64,000 bases of DNA from Onchidella celtica (taxonomy: Eukaryota; Mollusca; Gastropoda; Systellommatophora; Onchidiidae), in the NCBI GenBank assembly GCA_963931925.1, contig OZ007571.1, positions 36,267,623-36,331,622 of the forward strand, read 5' to 3'. The notes below the pieces were generated by a model, which was not told the DNA's origin, made no database searches, and was given only the letters and a program-made list of their open reading frames with translations. Every line of letters begins with the position of its first letter. The first letter of the stretch is position 1. The position numbers were made by a program, and so were the translations under genes. Positions 42,411 through 55,000 of this stretch are shown piece by piece.

Positions 42411-45400
42411 GCAGGGAACCACACCTCTTGCTAGAGCATTATTGCTGTTGGCAATTTGCTGATTATTATCAAGGTTCCATTATGCCCGGACATATGGCGT
42501 TAGTTTGGTGTGAGGTATTCAACGTATTGCTACATTCCAATAGATTTTGTGACAGAAGTTTTGCCTGAAACCAAAAACGATAAAAACGGTTTAACCCTTG
42601 TTGTTGTTATTGTTGTTTAGAGTAGGACAAAAAAGGTGAGAGACAAAAGAAATAATTAGGAAACGATGGCATAAATAATTTCACGAGAAACAGACAAAGA
42701 AGGAATACACAGACGTAAACAATTGATTGGCCTTTTGTCTTGGCGTGTCGAAGATTTAATTAACCCCAGGGTAGTTTCACAATAGTTAGCGCAAGTGTCA
42801 TAAACTTGCATTTATAAGAGTTTCTCAAGCCTTGGGTGGACATTGTTTGATTACCACGCTCACTAAAACACTCAAGGGCATTATAATTCAAAGGCTGACG
42901 ACCAGAACTGACTGTGTCCATTTTGACTGATATTCCGATTACAGCCAAACTGGGCTTTTGTAACTGTTTTCCATAACGTCTGTACATATCTACGCCGTAA
43001 TCCTTCAAATCACCCTGGAAACCCAATTCCTGATAATACATAGGCCTGTACAGATGTATGTTTATGTTAATAGGTCTATAACAGTTAAGGGGCCAGAACT
43101 GACCGATTTTCTGAAAATGTCAATGTTGGACACAGTCAGATTTGGCCGTCAGACGACGATATTACATTAGATGTAGCCTGATAACATGTCAAGACAGGCA
43201 CAAGCACAGTAGTACAAAAGCATAACATTCACAGGGTGTACATTACAAATGCACACAGTAACTTATGACAACAAAGGGAATAACAAAATTCATATTCATC
43301 GTCCAAATACCTAAATGATTGTTACATAAAAATTAATAGACTATAGCATAAAACTGTCTGTCAAATAGTATTTGATCAAACAAAATGTGGTCACTTGCCA
43401 TTTTTCACTTAGGAAAGCTGAATGTTGTATCATGATAAACTAGTTTTGAAACTTTATTTGCCCCACTGTTTATTCCAGTAAGTGGTCTTAGCCCCAGTCA
43501 GCTATTTCATAAGAAAGAAGAGTCGCACGCTACAAGCGGAGTGGAAAAACAAGCTGAATAATATTTCTATCTCTCCTAGCTTTCCACTGCTCCGCACTTA
43601 AAGTGAGCTCTCTACCAATTCTGCCATGGGTGACATAATTGTCAAAGTGGCAGCGTCCGCGAAGACCATTGTAAATGTCCTCTTCTCCCCATTTTGAAAC
43701 TTCATCAGAGTTAAGTTAGGGGTAGGATCAGGGTTTCTAGTCAGCCAGACCGGTTTACGCCAAAAGGCATGTCGTGGCTTCTGTCCATTTCTCCTCTCCC
43801 CACCCCACCCCCTCCTCCACATATCGCCCTAATCACAATAGTCCGTGGGGCCATATAGGTTAACATACCAGACCCAGAAAACGACGACATATCGGGCAAA
43901 CTCTTCAGCCCTTTCTCCCACCCTGCAAGTACGGCACAGATCCTCTTTCATTCATTAAACAATGCATTGCAGGTTTACTATAAGATTTTTCCATCGTCTC
44001 CAGGAACCAGACATTTTAACATATAGGCAATCTAGTTTTACATTACAGTTTCAGTAATATGTCATAGTAAACAATTTGTCCCTTCAGGTTGGAGAAAAGT
44101 AACTTGAGAAAAGAATGAGATAATGGGGTTTTGTTTTAACTGACGCCACTAAAATTGAGCTTCTCCGGATTTTTAAACTACTTTGACTCTAGACGGCATC
44201 AAAGCATTGCAAGGCGTCGTTCTATGTCTGAATTTTGGTGATGTAAATGAAATAAACCAAATGTAACAGTTTGGTATGTATTACTGATGATGATTTGTCA
44301 CTGCAAAAGACAGATCCATTTGAAGACGCTCTGGCTCGATATCGTTGACCATTATTTTGATGATGACCTAAGGTGGGAGAAGTCTAAACTCTCTCGTTCA
44401 ATTGATTCCATGTTTTCCTGGATCTCGATACAGATCAGTGAAGCATTTATTATGAAAAGAATGAAGTTTAAGCTCCAGGGCCCCTAATCCCGGAGGGGCC
44501 CTGAAGAAAGTTTTTTTAATGAGTGAATTTTGGAGTTTGCTCTATTGTTGCTGGTTGCGAATGGGCCCCATAACAGTTCAGGCTTCAGGGTTCCAAATAT
44601 GTAGGTCCGCCACTGATATATATGTAGATGGTTAGCTCATGACAGGGCAAGCATCATGAAAATGGAAGTATATAGATTAGATAGAAGATGGTTAGGAAAG
44701 AGGGATAGAGACAAGTTCCGATATGAAGAGAATAAAACAGCACAGAAGTAAAGGCAAATGAAATGGCGTGATTGTGAGCAGACCAACAATTTGAAGGCGC
44801 TGAGACCGGCGTTTCATTTCTCAACCACTGAGCATGTTCAAAGCGACTTGAACTTTCGCTTTTCAAATACCGGCGTCTGTTAGCCCCGGGGAATGACCGT
44901 ACCATTTCCTTCTCTCAAGCCCCCACACAAAGAGAAGTGAGTAACGCTAGACATTTTGACTCACCCTCCACGCTCTCCTCTGTTGAAGAGCTGGGGTTCG
45001 ACACCAGGCCCCAGGGCTCAAAGTCTCGCGCCCCGGACTCATTCTCACCAGATCCTTCCGCATTGCATATTAATTAGCAGTATAGGCGGGGCTGGGGAAG
45101 GAAGTGACGTGTTAACCAATAAACGCTCCATCTGCCGAGTGGCGCGAGAAAAGCTGGAAGCTCATTGACCCTTCCTCTCTCATTAGCGACCTTGCCTAAT
45201 CGGGTGAGGGGCCACACCCATTTGATTGGATGGGTATGGAAAAGGAAAAAGAAACGGGTAGGATGGGTGGATTGGTGGTGGTGGTGGGGGGGGGTGGCTG
45301 AAAACCGAAGAAGGAAAGCAAACAAGCGCAATGGCTGTACCGAATGTCTTCCAAAACCTCGGTCGCCAAATTTTATTTTTTTTATTTTTTTTTTCTGGGT

Positions 45401-46190
45401 CCCTCGCGAGCGATAGTAAATTGAAGGTAATGTGGTTTTATAAAAAGATTTGAGGATAGCTGGAGGCAAAGCAAGCCTCTAATTCGGTTTTATTTCATTT
45501 CAATCTCATTTCAATTTGTTGCCCTCAATGTTTCCAGCAGCCAGGGGAACAGATTGATCCCGTCAAGCACTGGTCGCCGATTGTTTCTTTTTGAAGTCTT
45601 TTTTTCATCATGCACATCAGGACAAATTGTGGATAGTTCAGGCATCCGCTCCTCATTCCTCCTGCCTCACCCACATTTTTCCTAATCTCAGAAATGTTTG
45701 TCTACCAGTACTTACTTTTTCTTTCATGATCTTCTTTTTTTCAGCTGGTTAAAATGTATTTGATGGTACACAATTACAAATAAAGCGTGACTGCAATGAC
45801 ATGTATTAATATATTAGATCTACTATCTTTTCTTTTGAAAACACCAACAACGTCAGTAACCACAACGACGACAACAACATCAGCAATGACAACGACGACA
45901 ACAAACGGCACTGATGATAATAATACAGTTGCATGTTTCACTTATGTGGGTGAAAGTTGTAGTATACTCTGTCATGCAATGCGCTCTCGTCATTCCAGTT
46001 TCACTGATGTTATCCAGGAATACCAAGCATCAGCAATGCTGCGTCGGTTTTATCAACCAAATAAACCAACCATTAGTAATGCCGTGTTCGGTTATGTCGA
46101 CAAAATAACAATAAGGAAGTTTTCCACTGTCGTCCTGGGTTCGAAAATTTGAAAGATTGTGAGAATGACAAGTTCTGTGACGTCACATTG
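42411..46190. other. Non-coding interval
   Basis: No recognised gene. 45060-45240 is compact and promoter-like: GGCGGGGCTGGGG, TGACGTG, AACCAATAAA, ATTGGATGGG. No first exon can be tied to it. ACAACGACGACAAC repeats lie at 45845-45905. Confidence 0.45.
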
Positions 46191-46549
46191 GGGGATACGT
46201 TGGTCTAGAGACTAGGTGTTCGCCTCTCATGCCGAAGGTACCAGGTTTGATTCCCGGTCGGAGCAGTCAAGTTGGAAATTTGGGGGAATTTCCTGTCCCT
46301 GATCCTATGGCAGGTAGGGTCGAACAGCTAGTCTTCTTGAGTGAGGACGAAAAACTCGGATGTCCCTTGTGCACTTTGCGCACGTTAAAGATACCTTGGA
46401 AGTCGACGAAGAGCAGGCCTAACCAGGCCGGCTGCTCTGGCAAAAATTTTAAAAGTAATCCCTTCTCCTCCACCCCAGCCTCCTCCCCATCCTCCAATGG
46501 GATCTAGGAGTTATACAAATACAACAACAACAACAACAACAACAACAAG
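46191..46549 (+). mobile_element. tRNA-derived SINE, full length
   Basis: The 5' head (46191-46262) looks like a tRNA gene: A-box-like TGGTCTAGAGACTAGG and B box GGTTTGATTCC at 46244-46254. A conserved central block, about 46333-46400, reads GAGGACGAAAAACTCGGA .. GTGCACTTTGCGCACGTTAA AGATACCTTGG. The tail is (CAA)n. RNA polymerase III would transcribe it; a partner LINE would mobilise it. A second, headless copy is at 15229. Confidence 0.85.
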
Positions 46550-46600
46550 AACAAGAGAAATGAAAACAAGAAATAGAGAACTGCAAATGTCATTGGCAGA

Positions 46601-46754
46601 GAAAACAACGAGCTCAACACAAGTTCTGTGCGGCGTCAAGTAAATTAACTGAAACTGACCTATACCAATGTAATACTGAAAACAACGAGCTCAACACAAG
46701 TTCTGTGCGGCGTCAAGTAAATTAACTGAAACTGACCTATACCAATGTAATACT
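46601..46754 (+). repeat. Exact 77-bp tandem duplication
   Basis: Two consecutive copies of a 77-base unit starting GAAAACAACGAGCTCAACAC (46601-46677 and 46678-46754). I see no difference between them, so the event is recent or the copies were homogenised. Confidence 0.92.
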
Positions 46755-49532
46755 GAAAACAACATAAAAATAGTTAACTTGATATAAGTTTTATATGCTC
46801 CCTTAATGACCCATATAAGGAAAAAACGAGTATTATAGTTTCGAATACAAAGATCATGATGAACCCTTTAAACCCAGAGCTTCGGAACTTTTGCACCGAA
46901 TTTGACAAGTTTGCGCTATAATAGGGAATTTTTCCCTTCACATTTCTGTTAGCTTTTGCTAGATCTATGGTCTCAGTATAGGAAACACTTAGGCTTCAAG
47001 CTTTCACCATTAAGAACAATAAATATTGGAACATTTGTGAACGTTCAAGATCCTACGGATTAAATACAGGCAAGACGTGACCTACTAGACAATTATCAGA
47101 ATTCTGAATAAAGTTCCAAACTATCGAAAGCCGGATGTGTACAAAAGCAGGAATGTGTCTGTCAAATCGGAACAAACCGCCAGCTGGACGAAGGACACCG
47201 CCTCCACAAAATCCATGACCAACTATCCCTCAGAAGTGGAAGAAAGAAATAACTGAAAAAAAGTAAACAGTAAACATTAATTTCATTATTATGCTGCCTT
47301 GAGCAGAATTAAGAAATGTTAAAATACATAGTTTGCTATCATATCGTCTCAACTGGATGTGAAGGGCCTTCAGTGATCCCTGTGAACATTCGGGGTGTAC
47401 AGCTAAAACATCATCATGCCATTGACTCAGTGTAATAAATCTGGACAATATTTCCCCAACCCCTTCAAACAGCTCGCATCGACCCCTTCCCACTTCTTCA
47501 TCAAACTATGATACAAGGAGCAACTTACTCTTCGGCGATTTGTTTTTTCTCTCTTTTGGTACTTAAAAAAAATATTCATATATTCATTTACATCTTCATT
47601 TATTCATTTATTTCTGTCTTTCTTTCTTTGTTTATTTACTTACTTATTTATTTATCATTTTTTACTCACTAGGCCTCGGGTAGCAAGAGCGTTCATTTTT
47701 CAGTGTTTCTGAACCTTCGGCACCTGGTTTGCAATTTCATACAGTCTCGCTGAGAAAAAAGAAAAACAAACAAAGTCTATACAGTCCTCCTCACAAACAA
47801 ATACATGTACTAGAAAACAAATGGGAACCAGATTTTTGGGAACTTTTCAGTACTAATTAAATAATCTTTTTAATTTACCCTCTGCCTTACTTAAATGGAC
47901 GTGCACTTTGGGGCACACTTTTGTGTAAAGATAGCTTGTGCTAGGCTGATCAGCAGTTAACAAGTCAAAGCAAAACTCCGATCTTGGCATCAGATCCTGT
48001 CCAGGGACATCATTGATGACATTTTACAACACTTTGATTGATTAGTCGATAATTTCTCAGTCCCCAGTATGGCTGCACAAGTCACGTCACAGCGTTTTCA
48101 GTCAAATATCTGTCAAAATAAACATCAAATGAAATAGTCCAAGTCTCCATTCTACCGAAGTCACCATAATACGTCGTGGGATCTCTGCAGATCGATTTGC
48201 TTGTTCACAAAATATAGTCACGACATCTACCACAACTAACAGATCTAGCATTGTTATCATAGATGTGATGACTACCCAGCTGCAGCTTCACTACATCTAT
48301 CACCAAAACTGTCAGTCCTAACTTTACTAACGCCAGCATGAACACTACCACGACCACTGTACATCTCCACCACAACCATCAGATTTACCATTACCATCGC
48401 CATCATAAGCGACACGACTACCATACTATATCTCCTCTACATCTTCCACCAGAGCTATCAGCCCTACTATATGTCCCTATCGGTCCCACCGACATCACCA
48501 GTATTGCAACAACCTCACCATATTTCCACCACATCGACCACCTCAAATATCAGTCCTACCAAGACCGCCGCCATCTTCGGTATGTCGACCACCGCACTCA
48601 GGCCATCACCACCATCCTATCTACCACCATCAACGTCAGCTTCAAACTGACTGTCATCATAATCTACAGATAATCAATCAGTCAGCTGGTGACTTCAGTC
48701 AAGTGAAAACTCAGACAATTTCGTGGATGTTTAGTATGACAGATGGCGATGAATATTTGACAGAAAAACCATGACTGACTCATGAATTTCACCATCTTTA
48801 ACTTCATGAAGAATGTAGTTGTTGTAGAACACTGACCTGTAGGCTAACTGCCGGTTTAGTCTAACTAAAGAACGGCCCACATATATACAGTCAAAGTCAC
48901 TGAAAGCTATATTTCCATTTCAAATTAACCTTCTCCTTTTTGGGGTACTTATGTACGTAGAAATGGACACCTTTCTCCTGTGGATTCACCGTGACCGTGG
49001 CGAGCAATGGAGATCTCAACAAACAAAACAAAACGAAAGATTGTAATAAAGTGTCAACATTTGATATTGACAAAAATCTAAGTTAGAGGATACATGAGCA
49101 ACAAGCACGAGCAAGAAGAAACAAGACGGCAAACTTAAACAAACAAAAAAACATACAAGAAGAAAAAAGAGGCCCAAAAGCCAAAGACTGGGGCCTTCTC
49201 AACATAAGGTCTTGGACCGAAAACTGGACAACCCCAGCATTTCTACATCTCCTGGTTGGCTTTTTATCATGTAGAAAAAATTTTTTATTTGTAGACATAA
49301 CTTTTGGATATTTCTGTATACATATAATGTATTCCGGTTTCTGATGGCTCACTTTTATGTGTGATCTCAGTTTGTATTTTCGTTTGTCAGTATATCTTCA
49401 TGTTTTGTAAGTATGCCTAAGTTAATGCTTGTATTCTTTGGCTCTCAAAACAAATCTTGCTATGTGGTCTATCCCCAGGTTTTCGAATGCAAGTGTGTCC
49501 AATTGTTTTACCATTAACATAGTCTAATGATC
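46755..49532. other. Non-coding interval
   Basis: No supported gene. 48200-48670 is rich in ACCAC/CATCAC words that keep a plus-strand frame (48338-48673) open through a His/Thr-rich translation. I read it as low-complexity sequence. 47570-47660 is TTTATTTAT-rich. Confidence 0.55.
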
Positions 49533-49761
49533 ATACCGTTTGGGTCTATACAACTATATCGCTTGGGTCTATACAAGTATACCGGTTGGGTCTATACAAC
49601 TATACCGTTTGGGTCTATACAACTATCCGTTTGGGTCTATACAACTATATCGTTTGGGCCTATACAACTATACCGTTTAGGTCTATACAACTATACCGTT
49701 TGGGTCAATACAACTATACCCTTTGGGTCTATACAACTATACAGTTTAAGTCTTAATAACT
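49533..49761 (+). repeat. 23-bp minisatellite
   Basis: Ten head-to-tail units of 22-23 bases, consensus ATACCGTTTGGGTCTATAC followed by AACT, with one to five changes per unit. It is pure direct repeat without unique spacers. Confidence 0.93.
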
Positions 49762-50688
49762 ATATTTATCTTCCAACTTTCGTAGTTTGTACAGAGGTAT
49801 TGCCTAAACTTATGTATGCAGCTGGTTTTCAGGCGTGTCCGTGTATGAAATGTCTGCACCTAGCCATGTATGAGTGTGTGTGTGTGTGTATTTATGAGTG
49901 ATGTAAGTCTGCATGACTGTGTGTACATGTGTGAAGGCCCAGAACGCAATGGTTTGTCTATCCCTGGCTGGTAGCCTCAGGGCAGCTATACCAGGGAGAT
50001 GTCACGGAGTAGAGATCAGCTTACTGATATGTTCCTATCCCCTCGACTTCATCCCCTCTTCATCCTCATCCCACCCCCCCCCCTCCAGTGATGAACTCGC
50101 CCCTAAAATGACCTTATCCTCCAGACTCGTATACACATTTGTAGATACTGCAGTTATATAATAAAATTAGAGACCATTTGTGCTGGATGGAAATGGTTTT
50201 AAATTCCCAAGTAATAGATCCTGCTCTACACGTAGACATAGACTTTACTCCTCTCCCATTAATCATCTACGTTTATGTCGAAGCTGTGTTATGGCAGTGT
50301 CGGTCCAGGTTGTAATTAGTTGTTTAATTAACGAGAACACGGACGCCATAGAAAGAAAAGAGGAAAAACATAAAGAAAAAAAAAACACACGACGGCACCA
50401 ATAAGAGTAAAGCCCCTCGTTAGAGCCCCGTGGCTATTGCCATTTACGCCGTACGTGATGGAAAGTCTGACATGTTCAATGCACGGAAGGACCAGGATGG
50501 GCTCTCACGTGATCTATCCGATTTATAACCTGATTTTTTTTCCCTGTTCTTTTTTATTCTTTCCAGCCTGGATTGTGCAAGTCAGTATTTTGTTCACCTT
50601 ACCATCTGTCACGCCAATGGTGGCCGCACTAATTACCCCGGACAGCTGGCTTTATAGAGAGTGGATGACATCCCAGACAGTAAACTGT
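49762..50688. other. Non-coding interval
   Basis: No gene recognised. Contains short TG repeats (49876-49890) and a C-run (50071-50082). Confidence 0.5.
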
Positions 50689-50689
50689 A

Positions 50690-50773
<84 letters not shown>

Positions 50774-50829
50774 GTCTATCTATCTATCTATCTATCCATC
50801 CAACCATCCATCCATCCATCCATCCATCC

Positions 50830-50903
<74 letters not shown>

Positions 50904-50931
50904 TTATCTATCTATCTATTTATCTATCCAC

Positions 50932-50995
<64 letters not shown>

Positions 50996-50996
50996 T
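50689..50996. repeat. (TATC)n microsatellite
   Basis: About 300 bp of TATC with an internal CATC block at about 50796-50830. It produces long Ile-Tyr-Leu-Ser open frames that are not genes. Confidence 0.97.
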
Positions 50997-51690
50997 CATA
51001 AACAAAATTGCAACATTTACCAACTCCCTTCTACAAACGATTATTTGATGGACAGAAATGGAAAAGTGTGACCTTTCCCGCGGGCAGCACTCTGCACTGC
51101 CTCAGTCAGTGATACGGAGCTTCACCATCAACCCGTGGCACCTCAAGGCTATCACATTACAGTGCCTGGCACTTTCCTATCCCTGATGCCGGAGCTGGAG
51201 CACTCTTACCATCTTACAGTGGGACTCCTCCCGTCTGGGCACCACGGCGACATCCAAGGTTTGACAAACGTTTACATGCTTACTCCGTCCAACTGTCTTA
51301 TTTTCATAGATTCGGTGAAAGACGAACATCAGCAGTTCAAAGCGTGTCTGTTCTGCGTGATGAAAGCAGAACGACAAAATGTGTTGGGGCTTGGACCTGA
51401 AATTATCTCTGCGTAACCCTTTCCCCGTTGTCTCAAAGTGGGTGGGTTGAATACTTCTTTCTGGAACTAATCGGACCTTATTAACTATTCTGTGGGAATG
51501 TTCATTTCACTCTCTATGTAAGGGATTTTGTAACTGTTGTCCAAATGACTGTCTTCTCAATCAGTCAAGTTAGTATTCAGCTCTCACTGAGGGTCTAATC
51601 GTGCTTGTTCATTTCTCTTTTGTATTCACGGTGTTACTTTGTGGAGAATTCGTTTCTACCCGAATATGATAATTGTACATTCAAACTTTG
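50997..51690. other. Non-coding interval
   Basis: A 93-codon open frame (51135-51416, plus; MAPQGYHITVPG..) has unremarkable composition but no recognised domain, splice context or conserved motif. I do not call it a gene. Confidence 0.4.
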
Positions 51691-51738
<48 letters not shown>

Positions 51739-51910
51739 CGTGTGTGTGTGTGTTAAAACTTACGATAATGGCTGTGAAGCTGGACTGAAATTCCATGCTC
51801 TCACCACTAAAACAAGAAACAACAAATTCTCGGCCGCTACACTGTGTAATTCTGGACACTTGTTATAATGTGAAATAAGTCGCTTTGGAGGTTTTGAGAG
51901 CAACATAATG

Positions 51911-51958
<48 letters not shown>

Positions 51959-52017
51959 TTAATAATAATAATATTAATAATAATAATATTAATAATAATA
52001 ATAATAATAATAATAAT
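51691..52017. repeat. (TG)n and (AAT)n microsatellites
   Basis: TGTGTG at about 51691-51755 and AAT at about 51908-52017 with a few ATT breaks. Both sit in otherwise non-coding sequence. Confidence 0.92.
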
Positions 52018-55000
52018 TACAGAACTGAAAATCTACAGTACTTGAATCAAATTCAATAATTAGGATGGCCAAGTCAAAGCCCTGAAAATATCAAATATTT
52101 TGTCGAAATATTACCTGCGGTTTGACCATGTCAAAGCAAAGATTATCATTTTTTTTTTTTTCGTCTAAACCCAGATCCATATCCTCTGATTGATGTATGC
52201 AAATGTACTTTGGTGTTATTAAACGCCCGTCTCTCTTGCCATGTCTTTCTTTTTATCCTAAAAAACACGATTTATTTACCAATAGTGACCTCCAGTAAAC
52301 CCCCATGTTTATTGAAGAGAGAGTTACACCCCTTGATAGGTTATGCTAATGCTAAGAAAGTTGATATGACGAGACCTCAAAACTTGTATAAATGCCAGTC
52401 CATTTTCCCCTCTGCTCTCATCTGGCGTGGGAACCAGGGATGCAGCTTTGAACTGGCTGTTGTTTCAACTATTCCTGCTCATGAAAGGAAGCTTTACTAA
52501 TGCAGTCAGATGAGATTTTATATGTGTTTCAGGACGCGAGAGACTATGAACTATTACTAGTGAGATCAAATACAGATGCCAATGAATGTTGCAGCTATTG
52601 GTATGCTAGTTTAACGTGCAGGTATTGCTGCATTGCTTCTCAGTGTGGGCGTTTTCCACGTAACCTACTGCTTTAGTGAATTTGACGCCACAAAAAGTGT
52701 GCTCATTATGTTTACTTGTTTATTTATTTAGTAACTGGTACCCGGCGTTGCCCGGAATAAATCTCTTTATAGTTTTAGCTCTGTTTGATTACAATGCATC
52801 TGCTTCATCGTGCCCTTTCCTGTAGGTTTATTCTGTTGTTGCTGTTGTTTGTTTTTTGTTTTCAGAAAGGTGCTTTTACACTCCTGGCGCGTTGATGCCT
52901 TACAGCCCCCGCCAGCATTCGAAGCGAAGATTGTCCTCAAATGGCACTAATTTCCGCACTGGGTGTTATGTTCAATAGTGAACACGTTAGCAGAAAGTGA
53001 TGACGTCGCAGGCTCACGCATTTTGTGAAAAAGAACGGATCTGAGGCGATCAATCAGCGACACTAAGCAAACTCAAAAAAAAAAACACAACCTTCCTCAC
53101 CATTTCAAGTCTCAAGATCGGAGAAAAAACCCTTCAGCAGGTCGAAGGGAAGGAAGCTTTAAATTTGACTAAAATGTGATCTGTAGGAGCGAGGGGAGGT
53201 AGGTTTTGTTTAAGATCCTGCGAGGTTTTTTGTTTGTTGTTTTTTAATTGCTGAGATTTATTCATTTATTTATTCACTTATTTGTTTATTTATCTATTTG
53301 TAAGATCCAAATATCTACTGTAAAAACTAAAAAAAAGTTCCACAGCGCTAACGTTGAAAGTTACTGACTGAGTCTTCCTGTTGTCTCCAGACACCATAAA
53401 TATTTTGATGATAATCACAGTCAGTATTAATACAATAAAATACCCGCTGTCCAACGGGTATACGAGAAAAGTATTTTGGAGAGATGTAGACACTGGGTTT
53501 GTTTAATTTAAAATGACCGGACTTACGTCTATGCTTTCTGAATCTTTAGCGATAGAGCATTGCACGACGATCTACATGTCAGTTGTGGTGACGTAAGAGA
53601 AACACGGAAACTGAGCAATAGTTGAAAAAATCCTTCACAAAAGAGCAAACTACAGGTAATTCTGCGCCGAAAATGTACAGTTCACATTCATAATGGTTTT
53701 CTAGTTGATCAGAAAGGATGTATATTATTATTCACATTTACATTAATCATACAGATTCTCTGGTTTACTTGTTTGTATCTGCGAGGTGAAAGTTTGTGGA
53801 TTTGGTGAGCTGAGGAAATAAGAGCAATTAATAGAGTTATAAGAACATCATATTCTTTTCGAAAGCGATTTAAATAATTTTTCAGCTCATGGAAGAAAAC
53901 GGAGATGGAATCTGGTCAAAAAAGATAATAAGCTGTGGCTTAAACGTTACTAAATAATACTTTTTTTTCTTTCTGGACTCCCACAGATCAAAACAATTTA
54001 CATGACGTTTTAGATCCCTTGACAAGCAAATGTAATGCTGCATTGTGTAACTGTATTTATTCCAAAAGTACAAGAAGAGAAGTACAAGCAAATAAATTTT
54101 AAAAAGAGGAGGAAGAGGCGCAATGTATTTTCAGTTTTGAAATCATACACGAACATTATCAGCAAAGAATCGTAACCTAGTAGTTTAAAGGGCCACAAAC
54201 TTTCTCACCGCTGCTAACAGATATGAACACCAATTTTTCCATATCTTGATTTTGTTACATGCGATTTAATTTGTCTTATATGATATAAGGCAATTGGAGG
54301 CATTGTGGTACTTTAAGGATACGGATTGTATTATAATAATAGAATAGTAAAATGTCCACCTCACTACGATCCGTATCTTTAAAATACGATGTGCCACAAA
54401 ACTGGCCACCGATTAAAGCGAACTAAGGAAAATGTTAATTCGGAGTAGACTTGGTCGCAACTGTTACTCCCTACACCAGTAAACTATGCATTGTGAAGTG
54501 GGGAGCAGGGAGCGTAAGTCCCCCCCCCCCCCCTTTTCCTTGAAAAGAAAAAATCTATAGAAAATAAACGCAATTGAAGTTCATTAAGTGATCAGACGCA
54601 GCCACGTTCAAACTTCTTGTAAGGGCACGAGTTGGTGCTCCAGGCAGAGTCCTAGAGAAATACCAGATCCTATCTAAAAACATTCACGTACACACACACA
54701 CACACAAATGTGGACTCCGACCTCCCTCGCTACAAGCACGTAAACCATCAACATGCAATCTGTAGAAGAACACAATGTCCACATCACAATTACCGCTAGA
54801 GGCTGATTGTCCGCTAAATCAAATTAGTGGATTCTACAACACATAGCAGGGCCTCACGTGACGAATGAGCCGCTACACTGATGGGATTAAGGACAGCTTT
54901 TGATCTAACCTGTGCGGCCGTACAAACATCGGCCCAGTGCCCCTCATTACCGACATCCCTACGGCTGATTTATCCCCCCAAACTCCATATATATTATGAT

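Noticed and set aside
46191-46262. tRNA gene
   Set aside because: A- and B-box-like words are present, but no proper cloverleaf acceptor pairing is evident, and the segment continues into a SINE body with a (CAA)n tail.
49533-49761. Regular short repeats resembling a CRISPR array
   Set aside because: Units are contiguous with no unique spacers, the context is eukaryotic, and there are no cas genes.
50689-50996. Long open frames across the TATC array
   Set aside because: They encode only Ile-Tyr-Leu-Ser repeats forced by the tetranucleotide; the same holds at 57673-57886, 59941-60275 and 63073-63172.
51135-51416. 93-codon ORF as a gene
   Set aside because: No domain, no splice or promoter context, and such frames are expected by chance in this much sequence.
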